A stretch of 64,000 bases of DNA, from positions 9,026,842-9,090,841 of the forward strand of contig CAIIXF020000011.1 in NCBI GenBank assembly GCA_903813345.2. The letters are read 5' to 3'. The stretch is from Owenia fusiformis. Taxonomy: Eukaryota > Annelida > Polychaeta > Sabellida > Oweniidae. Positions 35,559 to 50,100 of this stretch are shown here, one piece after another (positions within the stretch are counted from its first letter, which is position 1; the number at the start of each line of letters is the position of its first letter). Below the pieces are notes generated by a model. It did no database searches. It saw only the letters and a program-made list of their open reading frames with translations, and was not told the origin of the DNA. Made by a program: the position numbers and the translations under genes.

Positions 35559-36137
35559 TAGTGGTGTCAATTAACCGCTTGAGCATTAACCGGGGGTTTT
35601 TACCGGTTAAAGTCGGTTAAACGGCGGGAAATTTGAACTGATAATTTCAAATGAAATCTTCATCTTCGATCTTGAAAGTTGAAAAAAATTGGAAAAATTA
35701 TATATCAGCGTTTATTTTTACGTTCGTAAAGCTTTACTCTATTCTATGTAAGTAAGCGCGGGAAAGCAATGTGGCAGGAATTAAAGTTGCTGATTGGATG
35801 TTTGTAAGGAATTATCGGACCTATCACATGTGTGAGTAGCTCACATGAAACTGACGCTTGAAAAACAAACAGATTAAAATGCAAAGTAAGCGCGGGAAAG
35901 CAATGTGGCAGGGATTAAAGTTGCTGATTGGATGTTTGTAAGGAGTTATAGGACTTATGACATGTATGAGTAGCTTACGTGAAACTGACACCATAAAACC
36001 AAACGGATTAGCATGCAAAATAAGCGCGGGAAATAACAGAATTATATACACGGTCAACTAACCGCCCATAAAAACACAGACCGGTCAAGGCATTATCGGC
36101 GGTTAACCAGTTAACCGGTTAATACTTGACACCTCTA
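35559..36137. mobile_element. hAT-like MITE with 8-bp target duplication
   Basis: Ends TAGTGGTGTCAA and its inverse TTGACACCTCTA are flanked by TTGTTAAG (35551-35558) and TTGTTAAC (36138-36145), seven of eight bases identical. Multiple AACCG/CGGTT motifs lie under both ends, as is common in hAT subterminal regions. The middle holds two diverged ~130-bp direct copies with AAGCGCGGGAAAGCAATGTG. Non-coding. Confidence 0.75.
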
Positions 36138-36408
36138 TTGTTAACCATGCAATTTTTTTAAGCTTTCAGGCTATGATTTTATAAATATATTTTAGGAAGG
36201 CAAAGTCCTTAAGTATCATTTAAATCCATAAAACCCCAATGGCATCAACATTTAATACAATTAATATACATGTACATGATGTACAGTACATGTACTGAAA
36301 AGAATGTATACAATAATAATTAAAGTGATGAACACACACTCTATATATATCTACCAAATCCATTGGCCATAAAGCATCCAAATGTGAAACACTTAGCAAT
36401 ATAAGTGC

Positions 36409-37461
36409 CTTTGATAAAACATCCCACTTTGAATGCCTTTGATAAGACATCCCACTTTGAATGCCTTTGATAAAACATCCCACTTTGAATGCCTTTGATA
36501 AAACATCCCACTTTGAATGCCTTTGATAAAACATCCCACTTTGAATGCCTTTGATAAAACATCCCACTTTGAATGCCTTTGATTAAACATCCCACTTTGA
36601 ATGCCTTTGATAAAACATCCCACTTTGAATGCCTTTGATAAAACATCCCACTTTGAATGCCTTTGATAAAACATCCCACTTTGAATGCCTTTGATAAAAC
36701 ATCCCACTTTGAATGCCTTTGATAAAACATCCCACTTTGAATGCCTTTGATAAAACATCCCACTTTGAATGCCTTTGATAAGACATCCCACTTTGAATGC
36801 CTTTGATAAAACATCCCACTTTGAATGCCTTTGATAAAACATCCCACTTTGAATGCCTTTGATAAAACATCCCACTTTGAATGCCTTTGATAAAACATCC
36901 CACTTTGAATGCCTTTGATAAAACATCCCACTTTGAATGCCTTTGATAAAACATCCCACTTTGAATGCCTTTGATAAAACATCCCACTTTGAATGCCTTT
37001 GATAAGACATCCCACTTTGAATGCCTTTGATAAAACATCCCACTTTGAATGCCTTTGATAAAACATCCCACTTTGAATGCCTTTGATAAAACATCCCACT
37101 TTGAATGCCTTTGATAAAACATCCCACTTTGAATGCCTTTGATAAAACATCCCACTTTGAATGCCTTTGATAAAACATCCCACTTTGAATGCCTTTGATA
37201 AAACATCCCACTTTGAATGCCTTTGATAAAACATCCCACTTTGAATGCCTTTGATAAGACATCCCACTTTGAATGCCTTTGATAAAACATCCCACTTTGA
37301 ATGCCTTTGATAACACATATTAAGCAAAATGCCATTGACATGACATCCCACTGTGAATGTCTTTTATATGACATCCCACTGTGAATATCTTTTATATGAC
37401 ATCCCACTGTGAATGTCTTTTATATGACATCCCACTGTGAATGTCTTTTATATGACATCCC
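36409..37461. repeat. 28-bp minisatellite, about 37 copies
   Basis: The unit AATGCCTTTGATAAAACATC plus CCACTTTG repeats about 32 times almost without change to about 37316. About four diverged units (GACATCCCACTGTGAATGTC plus TTTTATAT) follow. As 28 is not divisible by three, all three minus-strand frames stay open and give 115- to 336-codon repeats; these are not genes. It lies between the PAH and ECT2L-like 3' ends. Confidence 0.95.
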
Positions 37462-38109
37462 ATCTAAGCTGGGTGTAGCCATGTTCATTGATAGAATATA
37501 TTGGATTTTCAACACTAATTCGCTGATCTCTATGTTCTTACAGTAGCATGTTTTCATTCATTTTGATATTAATCATATGTATATTCACAATATTTAGTTC
37601 CCCTAATTAAAGGACAAGATAACATTATATTCTGTAGAATGGTTTGTGAATATAAAGTATTAATCCCTTTAACTTTGAATCGAAACTATCCCTAATTTTT
37701 TTCATCGTATAAGCATTTCTTTCATCAAGTTGATAGTACATGTAGATACAAACAGTATTTTCTGAAAATATCAAAGCTTGAATAGAATTGCTTGTCTGGC
37801 TATTGATGTTTAATTCCCTTTCTAAGTACAGTTGGACAACTTTTCAAGCGGTGATATTTCATATCATATTACTAATTATATGGATCACAGGTTGATACAA
37901 TTTTTAAAATCAATATGTACAGTTTTTTTCATTTTACATTTTACTAAAAATATAACTATATTCTCCAGGATAAATATTCAGACTCAATCTTTGTACATGC
38001 ATGGCATTTCAGCGCCTGTGTCCTTCACCCAATCTGTTGTACCATCCACCTTATGCTGTTAATCTTATTATTGCCAATCCATATATGGTATTGCAATTTT
38101 ATATATTGT
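37462..38109. other. PAH 3' flank
   Basis: About 650 bases between the 28-bp minisatellite and the PAH stop codon. It should include the PAH 3' untranslated region. I see no clear AATAAA on the minus strand and no other feature. Confidence 0.4.
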
Positions 38110-41100
38110 CTAAGGAGCCCCTAAAACATGTGTTGTGTGTTCTTTCTTTAATTTAGTCAGGGCATCTTCCAGGATTGCCATATCACCTGCAATAATACAT
38201 GATGAGAAAATCAAATAGGAGGCTTGGCAAATCATGAGCCATCTTATACCATATTCAGTGGCGTAACCAGGATTTTAATAGTAGGTATGCGAGGCCAAAA
38301 GCTAAGCAAAACTAGGGGGTCCAGGGCCATGCTCCCCAGAAATTTTATGATTATAGACCTCAATGGTGCGTTCTGAGCGATATAAGACTGTGTCTTGAAT
38401 AGAAGTAGTCCAAGAAAGACCATGAAACAAAATATTTTGCCTTACTTTTTTATTTTTAACAACAATTTATTTTTTGCTCCATCATTTAGAATACGCAACA
38501 GCGTACCCTCGCGTATGCCTGGTTACGCGCCTGATATTATTGCTTATAATGTACGCAACAACCTGGGAAAATACAGTGCAATGCCCTGCACAAAGTATGT
38601 AATTTGTACCATCAGGGCATGCTTGAAAGTGAAGGGTCATTGACACAGGGCATGTTTAATTGAAGGAAATGTGTAAAGGAGGGCTATTCTAAGAACAAGT
38701 TTTTCTGAACTGTTGAATATGTCAATTGTATAGATATGCAAATCAATAAATGTTCATTAAATTCAGTAAATCATTTCCTAAAGATAGGATATTTTATTAC
38801 AGATAGAGTATTTTGAAGTTCAGAATGGTGTGAGGAGACTTTAATATTAATTGTGCACAGAATCCCCTGTACTTACACATTCACTGAACATTTGTAGAGT
38901 ACATGAAAATGATCTTTAATTTGAGTGATTTGAAAAACATATTTTGTTTAATGGAATTTGCTGCTCTGTGGGGTTGGTATTCTCTAATGTTTAAGTTATG
39001 ATTACCTTTAATGGTCCTTGAGAGACTTAAGATCTGTTCGGTGTTGTCTATAACCTCCACACTTTGAGTGTAAGCATTGTAACGTACAGAGAAAGGCCTG
39101 GGAATGGTCTCAGCAAAACTCCTGAAATACATGAGGTTATAAGAATGGGCTGAAGGTAAAAATACTGAATGTACTGTAAGGTTTGTCCATATCCATGATA
39201 TATTTGTCATCATCCCAAGTTTGATGGAGATACAGTGAAGTCCTCTGTCCGTCAGTCCATCTGTCTGGAGCATAACTCAAACAATGGTGGGCTGATTTTC
39301 TTCATATTTATTGGAATATTATTTTATGGCTTAAAAATGACTGTGACATTGAAATATATCTGTTTAACGTACTCCATGATCCATGTTTTTCAGCTCAACA
39401 ACAGGATGGTGTATGAAGGTTGAAATTGAAATTACCTATTTTTAAATCTGTTTGAAGTATGACTTTATTATACTCAAATGAAAGTTTTTCCAGAGTAAAT
39501 TGAATTGTTGAATTCATTTTCTGATTTATGCCTCGAAAAATTAAAAGTTAGTCCCCTTATGTGAGAATTCACAATAATCTGGAGATCTCCAAAGTCTGCC
39601 TATTATACTGAAATTGAAAGTGTTTTAAATATATCACTGAGACTGAGATTTCACTTATTACTTAATAAGTAACTATTATATCACAAGAATTGTCTAAAAT
39701 CTAAAAACTTACATTAATTATTAATTTATATTTCAGTCTTATTTTTATTTGAACACAGCTGCTGTATGAATTGTAAGAAGTAAACCCTGGTTTGAGTAAT
39801 TGAGGCAATACATACCTCATCTTTGCCTGTGCTGAGGTAAAACTCTCAGCTGTGTAGTAAATTGGCTGGTACTCTGTAATGGGGTATTTCTGAAGACCTG
39901 TCTTTGGAGGGTCAAATGCACGCTTCTCTGGTTTATCACTGAGGCAATACTGGAATAAAAAAATATTAGACTTTGTTGGGTCATCCTATGAACAATGTTG
40001 GACCTTGCTGGGTCATCCTATGAACAATGTTGGACCTTGCTGGGTCAATGAACAATATATCAAGACCATGTTGGGTCACACTATGTACAATATTAGAGCT
40101 TATTGGGTCAACCTATGTACAATATTAGACCTTATTGGGATGCACAAACGTCTCAGGAACACAAAGATACTCAAATGATCTTGATTGGTCATCATGATGC
40201 GGAGAAATCATAATTTTACTGAGTGGCTCCATGAAAAAATAAACAACATTCTTTGCCCGATAGTTAGATATAAAGCTTACCTGAAGTTCCCCAAATGATG
40301 ACAACAGTCCAGCGCCATAAGCCTTTAGCTCTTTCCCCTGGCGACACAGGCCAAACTCAACAGTAAACCAATAACACTAAAACAGGAAAAAAGTGATGAC
40401 TAATATATTGGTCAACATATTTGTGAAGAATATAGTAAAACCTCTCAAATTGAACATTATTTGATGTTACTTAAGGTGTTCCAATTGTTTGTACAGGTTT
40501 TACTGTATATAAAAGAGTATATGTGGTAGTTCCCCTCCCCTTCTGATTTACGTGCATTAAATGTACATTTAGTATTCACTTACAGTTGCAAGTCTCTCAA
40601 TGTATTCATCAGGAGCTCCAAGACTGGCAAGTCCTATCTCCTGCGAGAACTGTGCAAATGCAGGGTCGGCAAACAATGGGACATGACCCAACAGCTCATG
40701 GCAAACATCACTGGAATATTCCAGAAGAGCAAATATGTACACTCAAGATATAAATTATAAATGATATACAATGTGGAACCTGTAAAATTGGATGAATGCA
40801 CAAGATACATGTCTATATTTAAACCAAACCACTAAGGGTGTAGCCAGGCTACAAATTTTGCAGAATTGTATAATTTCAGACGTTTTTCACCTACACTTTT
40901 CAGTTCAAATGTAGTAATAGACCTCATTAAGCCTTTTGCCTCGATCACCTGTGCCTCGCCATATTTTTGATATTTGCTGCCTCAGACCATGTGGTTTTAA
41001 GAAAAAGAATTCCTGTTGCACGATATAAAATTTGAAGATTGCATACACTGTATCTGTTCTGTTATTTGCCCATTAGTATTTTTGTGAAAGTGTTGCAAGA

Positions 41101-44100
41101 GTCAGTTGGGTAAGGAGATTCTACCTTAAAAAATATGTGCAACATTAATACTTACGGTTCAGGTGTGTACATGGGTCTAGAACTGTGACGAATGTACTGT
41201 GTTGAGTGGAAGACACGGAAAGCCAGTCCAGCCAGAAAGTCACGTGAGGACAGTAATCCTGCAACAGGCCTCAAAGTAAATCCTGTGCAATCTGAAAACA
41301 AGGATAAAACAAGGATAAACTTCTCTATACATTCATTATCTCTCAATTGGTGGAAAATATCATTTCAAATATTCTTACATCCTACAATCAGCAGTGTATG
41401 ATTAAAGTGCTGGTGTCACACCGGAATAGCCTGACAACAGTCAGATACAATTGTCACAAATGGCGGACATAACCGTCGCTTCAATTAGATTTTCATGAAC
41501 TGTATGTTTAATAGAGCACCTAGACTAAATTCCTTTGGAACAACAATCAATCAAAGTGTTTTAATACTCATTGTACAGTTAATAATGTTCTACCATCGAA
41601 ATAAAGTCTTTAATTTAATGGGACAACGGACACTGTAATTACCATATGCCGTTGTCTTTCTAAATTACTCAAATTTGATTTTGTTGTCATTGACGATCGA
41701 TATCGAAGACGATATATTGTGGCGATTCATGACCCAATTTCATCGAAATTGGAATTTCATATGAAACATCATCACAAGAGCTTAATACATGCACAGAATT
41801 TACCGTTGTCAGGCTATTCCGGTGTGGGTGTATGAATTTGGATTTAAACAAGAACACAAGTCTATTCTATTGAAACTGCTATACTCGTAAATGCCAAATG
41901 TTTCATTAATTTGTAGACATTCTATAACCCTCTCATTTTTAACCTCTTGAATCCCAGGTTCTAAAATAGGTTGAAACCAGATAATATTTTCATTTTTGCC
42001 AACTTTTGACATTTTACTACATACATATACTCAGACGATGTTCAATTTAGTAAAATTAGACGGCAGAGATCATTTCTAGACATTTTAAAAACAATTTTTG
42101 TGTAAATTGGATAAAATTGTTCCAATAAGAGCAATTTTAGTGAAAAATTTTGTGACTGATTATCTCGCCACTCTGGGTTTCATGGTCATTTCTGAGGTGA
42201 CGAGAAATCTTGTCACTCTGGGTAGTCAAAAGGTTAACAGTGGGTCAATTTGCAGTATTGTCTTCACAAAATCCATGATAAATAAAATTAAATAATGAAT
42301 TAAGTGATATGATAATACATAGGTGAACGTATACAAAAAGTGTATGGCATGTAAGTGTGTATGATGGTATCAGGTAACATTATTACTGCATACTTTTTTC
42401 ATACACACCCTACACATATTGTAATAAAAATTACCTTTGAGGAAGTCTGAGACATCCTGTAGATGAGGGATGTGGTCTTCAGTGTAGCCACAATTCTCTA
42501 TGAGAAGTGGGAAAATATGGTTAAACTCGCGACATGCATGGGTTGGGTAAAGTTTTGTCAGTTCCCTAAAGATAGTGCCCCTGAAATCGAAATTTAAAAC
42601 TTTTATGTTTGATTACTGGTATTCAATCGCCATCTCCGATTGATGAACTGAAAGTGGGAGTTAATGATGAAGGATGGATTTTAAGAAAAAAAATAATAAT
42701 GTAGGTAGGAATACTGTTAACGAAAAATGTACACCTAAATTTTCAAAAAGTCATCAAAAACAGCTACCATTTTCAAGTTTGGCACCATTTTTAAAATCTT
42801 GAAAATTCCTTGCAAGTTTAAGATCAATTCCCATAAGGCATTAGCCATATATAGGGTGTACCCAAAAGTATACCATGGGCATAGGGCTATATTTTGAGTT
42901 GGTACACACACACAGGGATGCCTGATTGCGTGGCTGAAGGCCGCGCATCACGGGGGGTCTGGGGGTATGTTCCCCCACGAAATTGTTTTTCATGGATGTT
43001 ATTTGATGGGTTCTAAGCGTTTTTATCAACTTTAAATGTTGACAATGGTAAACATACAGATACGATAGGAAGCATCAATAAATTTGCAAATAAATTAATG
43101 CATTTTAACACATTTTTAATTGTTTTCAAATTCATTTGGTACGCCTGTGCGTATTTTGCGTAATAGGCGCTACGCCCATGTATACCAACGGCAAAGATAA
43201 ACCAATCAATATTTTCAGATATTTTTTGCATGGTCATTTAGGCAAACCAAGTTTTCTTCCCAATACAAAATTTTTAGTTCAGTCTTGCCTTTTTAATGCT
43301 TTAACCCTTTTATACTACATGTTCAATGTAACCTACATGTTCAATGTTTTTGGTGGAATGTTTTGAATTTCTCTTCGGATGTTGGACATATTAGTTATTG
43401 GCTTCTTGGCTTGGGATTAGCATAAACATGGTTCTTCAATTTACCCCAGAGAAAAGCCTTGGGTGTCAAATCTGTTGAATAGGGAGGCCCTCACAATGTC
43501 TTTATACAGAGGGATCAGACGTTGAAGAAACCGGTTTCATGGGAATTCTAGCTTGGCCCGTGTGTGAAGGGATTCAATCTTTTTGAAACCACTGTGTTCT
43601 CATTTGGACATCATTCTGTCTCCGTAACTCTGGAAGGTGGAACTCTATTATCGACTCTTAAACCATTTGACTCTTAAACCATTTCCCGTAATTGTTCTGC
43701 CATCTTCATTGTCAAACTTCTTTCTCTAGCGCTATTTGAGCATTTTTAAGCTAATGCCAAGCCAAAAGACCTAGAACAACGTAAGGCCAACATCCAAAGA
43801 GAAATTCAAAACATTCCACCTGAAATATTATCAAATATGATGAACAATCTAGCATGAGGATACAGACTGTCATCGAAATATGAAATAAAAAAAGTAAAGG
43901 GTTAAACCATCAAAAAGGCAAGTACTGAACTAAAAACTGTGTATTGGGTAGAAAACTTACATGCTTCAGCAACATGACCATGCACAAAATGTCTGAAAAT
44001 ATTGATTGGTTTATCTGTGCTGTTGATATATTTTTGAGTACATTTTTGAAACACCATGTAACTGGACACAGGAATGGACAAATGAACAAAAACATGACTT

Positions 44101-47100
44101 CTCTGGATTCCTAATCAAATTTCATTCACTGTGAAAATCAGAAAATCATAATTAAAATGTTTTCACTCACCATGTTTTGACTTCCTCCTCTGAATATTCT
44201 GGGTTGGGAATCTTTTCTCCACTACAACAGAAAATATTAATTATTAATGTCATTTCACAAAGATAGCAGTGCAATGAAATGATAAATTAACATGAAATGA
44301 AGCAGCTGATATAATGTTTGAATTGAAAACTACATTTATAATGCATAATGTTTATTGGGTATTGTTGCTATCTAATATTATTTCATACTTACTGTTTGTA
44401 GTTGAATGCAATGTCCGCAAACTGCTTTCTCCTTGCCCTATACACTGGATCAGTGAAGCCCTGAAGTTAAACAGTAATGCATACAAATTATCATACATAC
44501 ATATTACCCTAACGAACAAAGTTCAGTAGGGATATAGTGAAGCCTTCCATCCGTCAGTCCGTTTGTCAGTCCATCTGGTCCATACTAGTCAACAGATTTT
44601 TTCATATTTGGTGGAAAGATGTGTATGTGGTCAATAGTTTTATGCAAAACTTTTTTTCAAGATGGCCGTCGCTTTAACATTGGCCAAATTTTTCACAAAA
44701 GTAATAAATATCATTATTTGAAATGTTGGCAGTACAGGGTGTTCCAAAAGTAACAGGATTGAAGCTGTCATTTTGTTCAATATCCACTAATTCTCTTCAA
44801 AATTTTACATAATGTAGTTTCATGCATTGTTACTAAAACTGCAGTTTCCACAAAAATTATAAAACTCGGGTAGAGTTGATTGCTATGGTGACATGACATC
44901 ACAACAAGTGGTTAGAATCTAGCTCTGCATGTCAACACCTACAGGGTGGTTAGAATCTAGCACTACATGTCAACACCTACAGGGTGGTTAGAATCTGTCT
45001 CTGCATGTTAACACCTACATGGTGGTTAGAGTCTAGCACTACATGTCAACACCTACAGGGTGGTAAAAGTCTAGCACTACATGTCAACACCTACAAGGTG
45101 GTTAAAGTCTAGCACTACATGTCAACACCTACAGGGTGGTAAAAGTCTAGCACTACATGTCAACACCTACAAGGTGGTTAAAGTATAGCACTACATGTCA
45201 ACACCTACAGGGTGGTTAGAGTCTAGCACTACATGTCAACACCTACAGGGTGGTTAGAGTCTAGCACTACATGCCAACAGATACAGGTGGTTAGAGTCTA
45301 GCACTACATGTCAACACCTACAGGGTGGTTAGAGTCTAGCACTACATGTCAACACCTACAAGGTGGTTAAAGTCTAGCACTACATGTCAACACCTACAGG
45401 GTTGTAAAAGTCTAGCACTACATGTCAACACCTACAAGGTGGTTAAAGTATAGCACTACATGTCAACACCTACAGGGTGGTTAGAGTCTAGCACTACATG
45501 CCAACACATATAGGTGGTTAGAGTCTAGCACTACATGTCAACACCTACAGGGTGGTTAGAGTCTAGCACTACATGCCAACACATACAGGGTGGTTAGAGT
45601 CTAGCACTACATGTCAACACCTACAGGGTGGTAAAAGTCTAGCACTACATGTCAACACCTACAGGGTGGTTAGAGTCTAGCACTACATGTCAACACCTAC
45701 AGGGTGGTAAAAGTCTAGCACTACATGTCAACACCTACAAGGTGGTTAAAGTCTAGCACTACATGTCAACACCTACAGGGTGGTTAGAGTCTAGCACTAC
45801 ATGTCAACACCTACAGGGTGGTTAGAGTCTAGCACTACATGTCAACACCTACAGGGTGGTTAGAGTCTAGCACTACATGCCAACACATACAGAGTGGTTA
45901 GAGTCTAGCACTACATGCCAACACCTACAGAGTGGTTAGTTTAGCTCTACATGGCAATACATACAGAGTGGTTAGAGTCTAGCACTACATGTCAACACCT
46001 ACAGGGTGGTTAGAGTCTAGCACTACATGCCAACACATACAGAGTGGTTAGAGTCTAGCACTACATGTCAACACCTACAGGGTGGTTAGAGTCTAGCACT
46101 ACATGCCAACACATACAGAGTGGTTAGAGTCTAGCACTACATGCCAACACATACAGAGTGGTTAGAGTCTAGCACTACATGTCAACACCTACAGGGTGGT
46201 TAGAGTCTAGCACTACATGCCAACACCTACAGAGTGGTTAGAGTCTAGCACTACATGCCAACACATACAGAGTTGTTAGAGTCTAGCACTACATGCCAAC
46301 ACCTACAGAGTGGTTAGAGTTTAGCTCTACATGGCAATACATACAGAGTGGTTAGAGTCTAGCACTACATGCCAACACCTACAGAGTGGTTAGAGTCTAG
46401 CACTACATGCCAACACATACAGAGTGGTTAGAGTCTAGCACTACATGCCAACACCTACAGAGTGGTTAGAGTCTGGCACTACATGCCAACACCTACAGAG
46501 TGGTTAGAGTCTAGCTCTACATGACAATACAGGGGGTTCAAGGTCTACATCTACATATGTTACCTCAGCTAGGGTGGTAATAGTCTCTGCACATAAACAC
46601 TTACTGGGTGGTCAGCGTCTAGGTCTGCTCCATATCCCAGGATCCTATTGGCAAATCTGTCCAAATCTGCGATTTTATGAGGGAACCATGGCACTGAAAA
46701 AACATTATAAACTTTGTTTCTTTTGATACAAATACAAATATGATTCAAAAGTCAAGCCTGCTAGTTGAAGATCTTTTACATACTGAGTAGATTAAAGAAA
46801 GAGTTGAAATTCAGTTTATATTACACCCTATGTACACAAATCACTCAAAATTACATGACAACTAGTAGTGTAAAAAAATATGTTGAAATTCAAAAGGTCA
46901 GTACAAGGGTATTTGTTTTCTTGGTTTGTGTCAGCTTATTTCATCCAACCAAATGTGCTCTATAATTAGATGTTAAATTAGCAGAAGGAACCTGTAGCCA
47001 CTTGCAAAGAACCATCTCTGAAGATCTACTTCAAGGTAATAAAGTAACATCATACTTACTGTATGTCCAATCATAAGTTTAAATAATAGGTGTGTTTCAA

Positions 47101-50100
47101 ATATTAACTGTATGACAATATATGCAATCAATGTTAATTTCACCAGGGGGATTTGGACCTGCAGCCTTTACTATTTATACATATTTTTCTGCTCGATATG
47201 AGAGGTATATTTCTTAGTTTTCTACAAATCTACAAATATTTCGTTACAGTTTTATCTTTACATCGTAATTTCAATCATGCCATCATTTTTCAAACGAGTT
47301 ACCTTGAAATATCAGAACGTCATGCTATTCTCAAAGTAGAACTTAATGTGACTGTCATTCACCATTTGTTAAGCAGTAAAAAATGATTAGCAACTGTACA
47401 TTGGTGACAAAATGTTTCTAGTTTCCTGTTGAATGTCGAGTCTTTCATCATACAAATGTAATTTAAGGCGATCTGTCTGCATGGGGTGATCTATGATGTT
47501 TTTTAAGAAACAATGAAGTTTTTTTGCCATAATACACCAAACTTACTGAAGAAACATTTGGCATCACTGAAGAAATATTTGCCATTACTGAAGCAACATT
47601 CGCCATTACTGAAGAAACATTTACCATTACTGAAGAAACATTTGCCATTACTGAAGAAACATTCGCCATTACTGAAGAAACATTTGCCATTACTGAAGAA
47701 ACATTCACCGTTACTGAAGAACATTTGCCCTTTTTACTGAAATATGTTTTGTCATACAGTAAAACCTGTGAACAGGGAATGCTCCTCGGACTGAAGGAAA
47801 TTTTTCTTGTACAGAGGTTTTCCCTATAGAGAGGGACCACACTTTCAGTAAACTCAAATTTGCAGAATAAGCATATTTGTATCGTATATGGGCATATAAG
47901 GACTGAATTTCCAGTTTCATCAACCCCATTTTATATCATTGATTAGATGTAATTAGGTTTGTTGAAAGGAAGAATTAGTGTCACGATAATAAGTAACAAA
48001 CAGATTAATATTAGTTTTGAAATATATCAGGGTAATTATAACAGTGGGTGGGATGCTACATCCTGTAAACAATTGGCTTATCTTAATCTCGATCATATTA
48101 ATCCAAGCTTTTTAGAGAGGGTCTGTTAGCATGTAAGTCAATGGAAAAATATTTGGTATTGGTATTTATGAAATTCATTTCACCAAACCAAGGTTGGATT
48201 GAACAAATTAAATATCCCTGCAATGTTTCATCACAACTTGTATTTCTATCACTTTTACACAAAATGTGAAACACATGGCAGATTTGATTTATTAATTGGT
48301 AGTGAAGGGCAAATAAATTAGACCTTTGCCTGAGGAATAAATCTGACACCACTAAGTCATCAAACTTGGCCATCAATAATATTACTCTATACGCTATATG
48401 TGTATGACACAGCTTTAGAAATTGCTAATGCTGTAGATGCAACTAGGATCAGTGTCAGCGGTGGCTTAATTTCAGAGTTCAAGTTCAAAAAGTTTGAATA
48501 TTTGACTGTCTCATAAAATATATGTTCCAATCAGGTATGCTTTTCACAGACCCAAAAGTGGTCTTTTAATTTACAAGGACTTATTCCTATGTACATTTCA
48601 ACTTTCCACCTGTTCACAGATCTGTGGGGTAGTTTGGCAATCAAATGTCAACTGAACTAAGGTTCATTCATAAACATTGTGTACAATAAAAGGTCATTGT
48701 GTACAATAAAGGGCCATTGTGTACAATAAAGAGCATTCAATAAACAAATGATTAATATTGACCTATAATAGAAAGTGATAGGTTGTCAAATAAACTGCTT
48801 GTTGATTTCAAATATTATGTCAAAAGTATAAGGCTCATAGTTATATTATGAAAATTTAGGCTGTACCTGTAGATAATACAGTATAGGCTCCTCTAGATTA
48901 GGATTTAGAATATTAGAAATAATCACCCGTGCTTAAACTGTGTTAATCACAATGATGATCATGGAATGGATGATTAATGTCTTAATGCTTAATTTGTTTT
49001 CACTCAATTTCACTCATTTTTCACAATTCTGTAATTTAGATGTGTACTCATTTGTTGAGCTGCTGACTTAAATAATACTCATCTTCACTACTAAAGCAAC
49101 AACTCATTTTTACTACTAAACCAATCAACAAAAATGTCCCCGTTATGACTATATCGTAGATATCCTCACCTGTTTCACAGAGAGAATCTGTACGTTTGGC
49201 ATTGCGTGAAAGAACTTGTAAATCCTCTGTCTTTGCCCTCAAAGTGTCAATAGCCTGCTTTAACCCCCCTGAAACAAAAATACAAATCATGCTTTTTATA
49301 ATATATTGCTAAGAAGCAAAGAGGTTATTAATTGCCATGGCTCAGACTTGAAATCATTGAGACAATATCATGCAGGTTTTGAAAAAAATTAATCTGTTTG
49401 CTAAATGTGTATTTGTTACCTTTTGTATTGTCACAGTTGACAAAGAATTCATAACCTTCTTGGTCTTTCTTGGAGGGACGGGATTCAATATGTATCAAGT
49501 TGACACCATATTCCTGAAAAAGTGAGACATCTAGATGACAGAGATCTAACTGAACATGACCTTTTGTATTCTATGTTCTGATGTTTCTAATCTTAAGGAC
49601 TCAAAAGTTCAATTTGAAATTTTGAATCAAAATGGGCAATTTGAAAAAGAAAGTTTAACCTTTTAAAGGTTACTCAGTGGAATTAACCCTTGTATCTCAA
49701 ATATACAGAATAATTTTATATGTACATTATATACATCAATCAATTATATATATTGCATATATGTATATATTTATATTGACCCTAAAAGTTTGAGGAAAAT
49801 ATGCAATACATTTGATGGTGTCCTTACAGTGTGCATGCATCCAGGTTGCTCACATACAAGAAAAGAAAACGACATGATAGAGGCGACATATTGGATTTAG
49901 ACTAAGTTAACACTATAAATAAGTATTTGCAACTATTTAAATGCAGAATCAGATCTATGGGGGTGACAAAATTACAAGCAACACATACAATTGACCTACC
50001 AATCTATTCTTTACAATCTCAAATACAATATGTCCCGAAAGATTCATGATAATTGTTATAATGGATTCAAAGTGCAAAAATGGGTGAAAATGTTTAAATT

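Noticed and set aside
36341-37351. 336-codon minus-strand open frame (also 307 and 274 codons in other frames)
   Set aside because: It is a translation of the 28-bp minisatellite. All three frames are open because the unit has no stop in any frame, so there is no evidence of coding.
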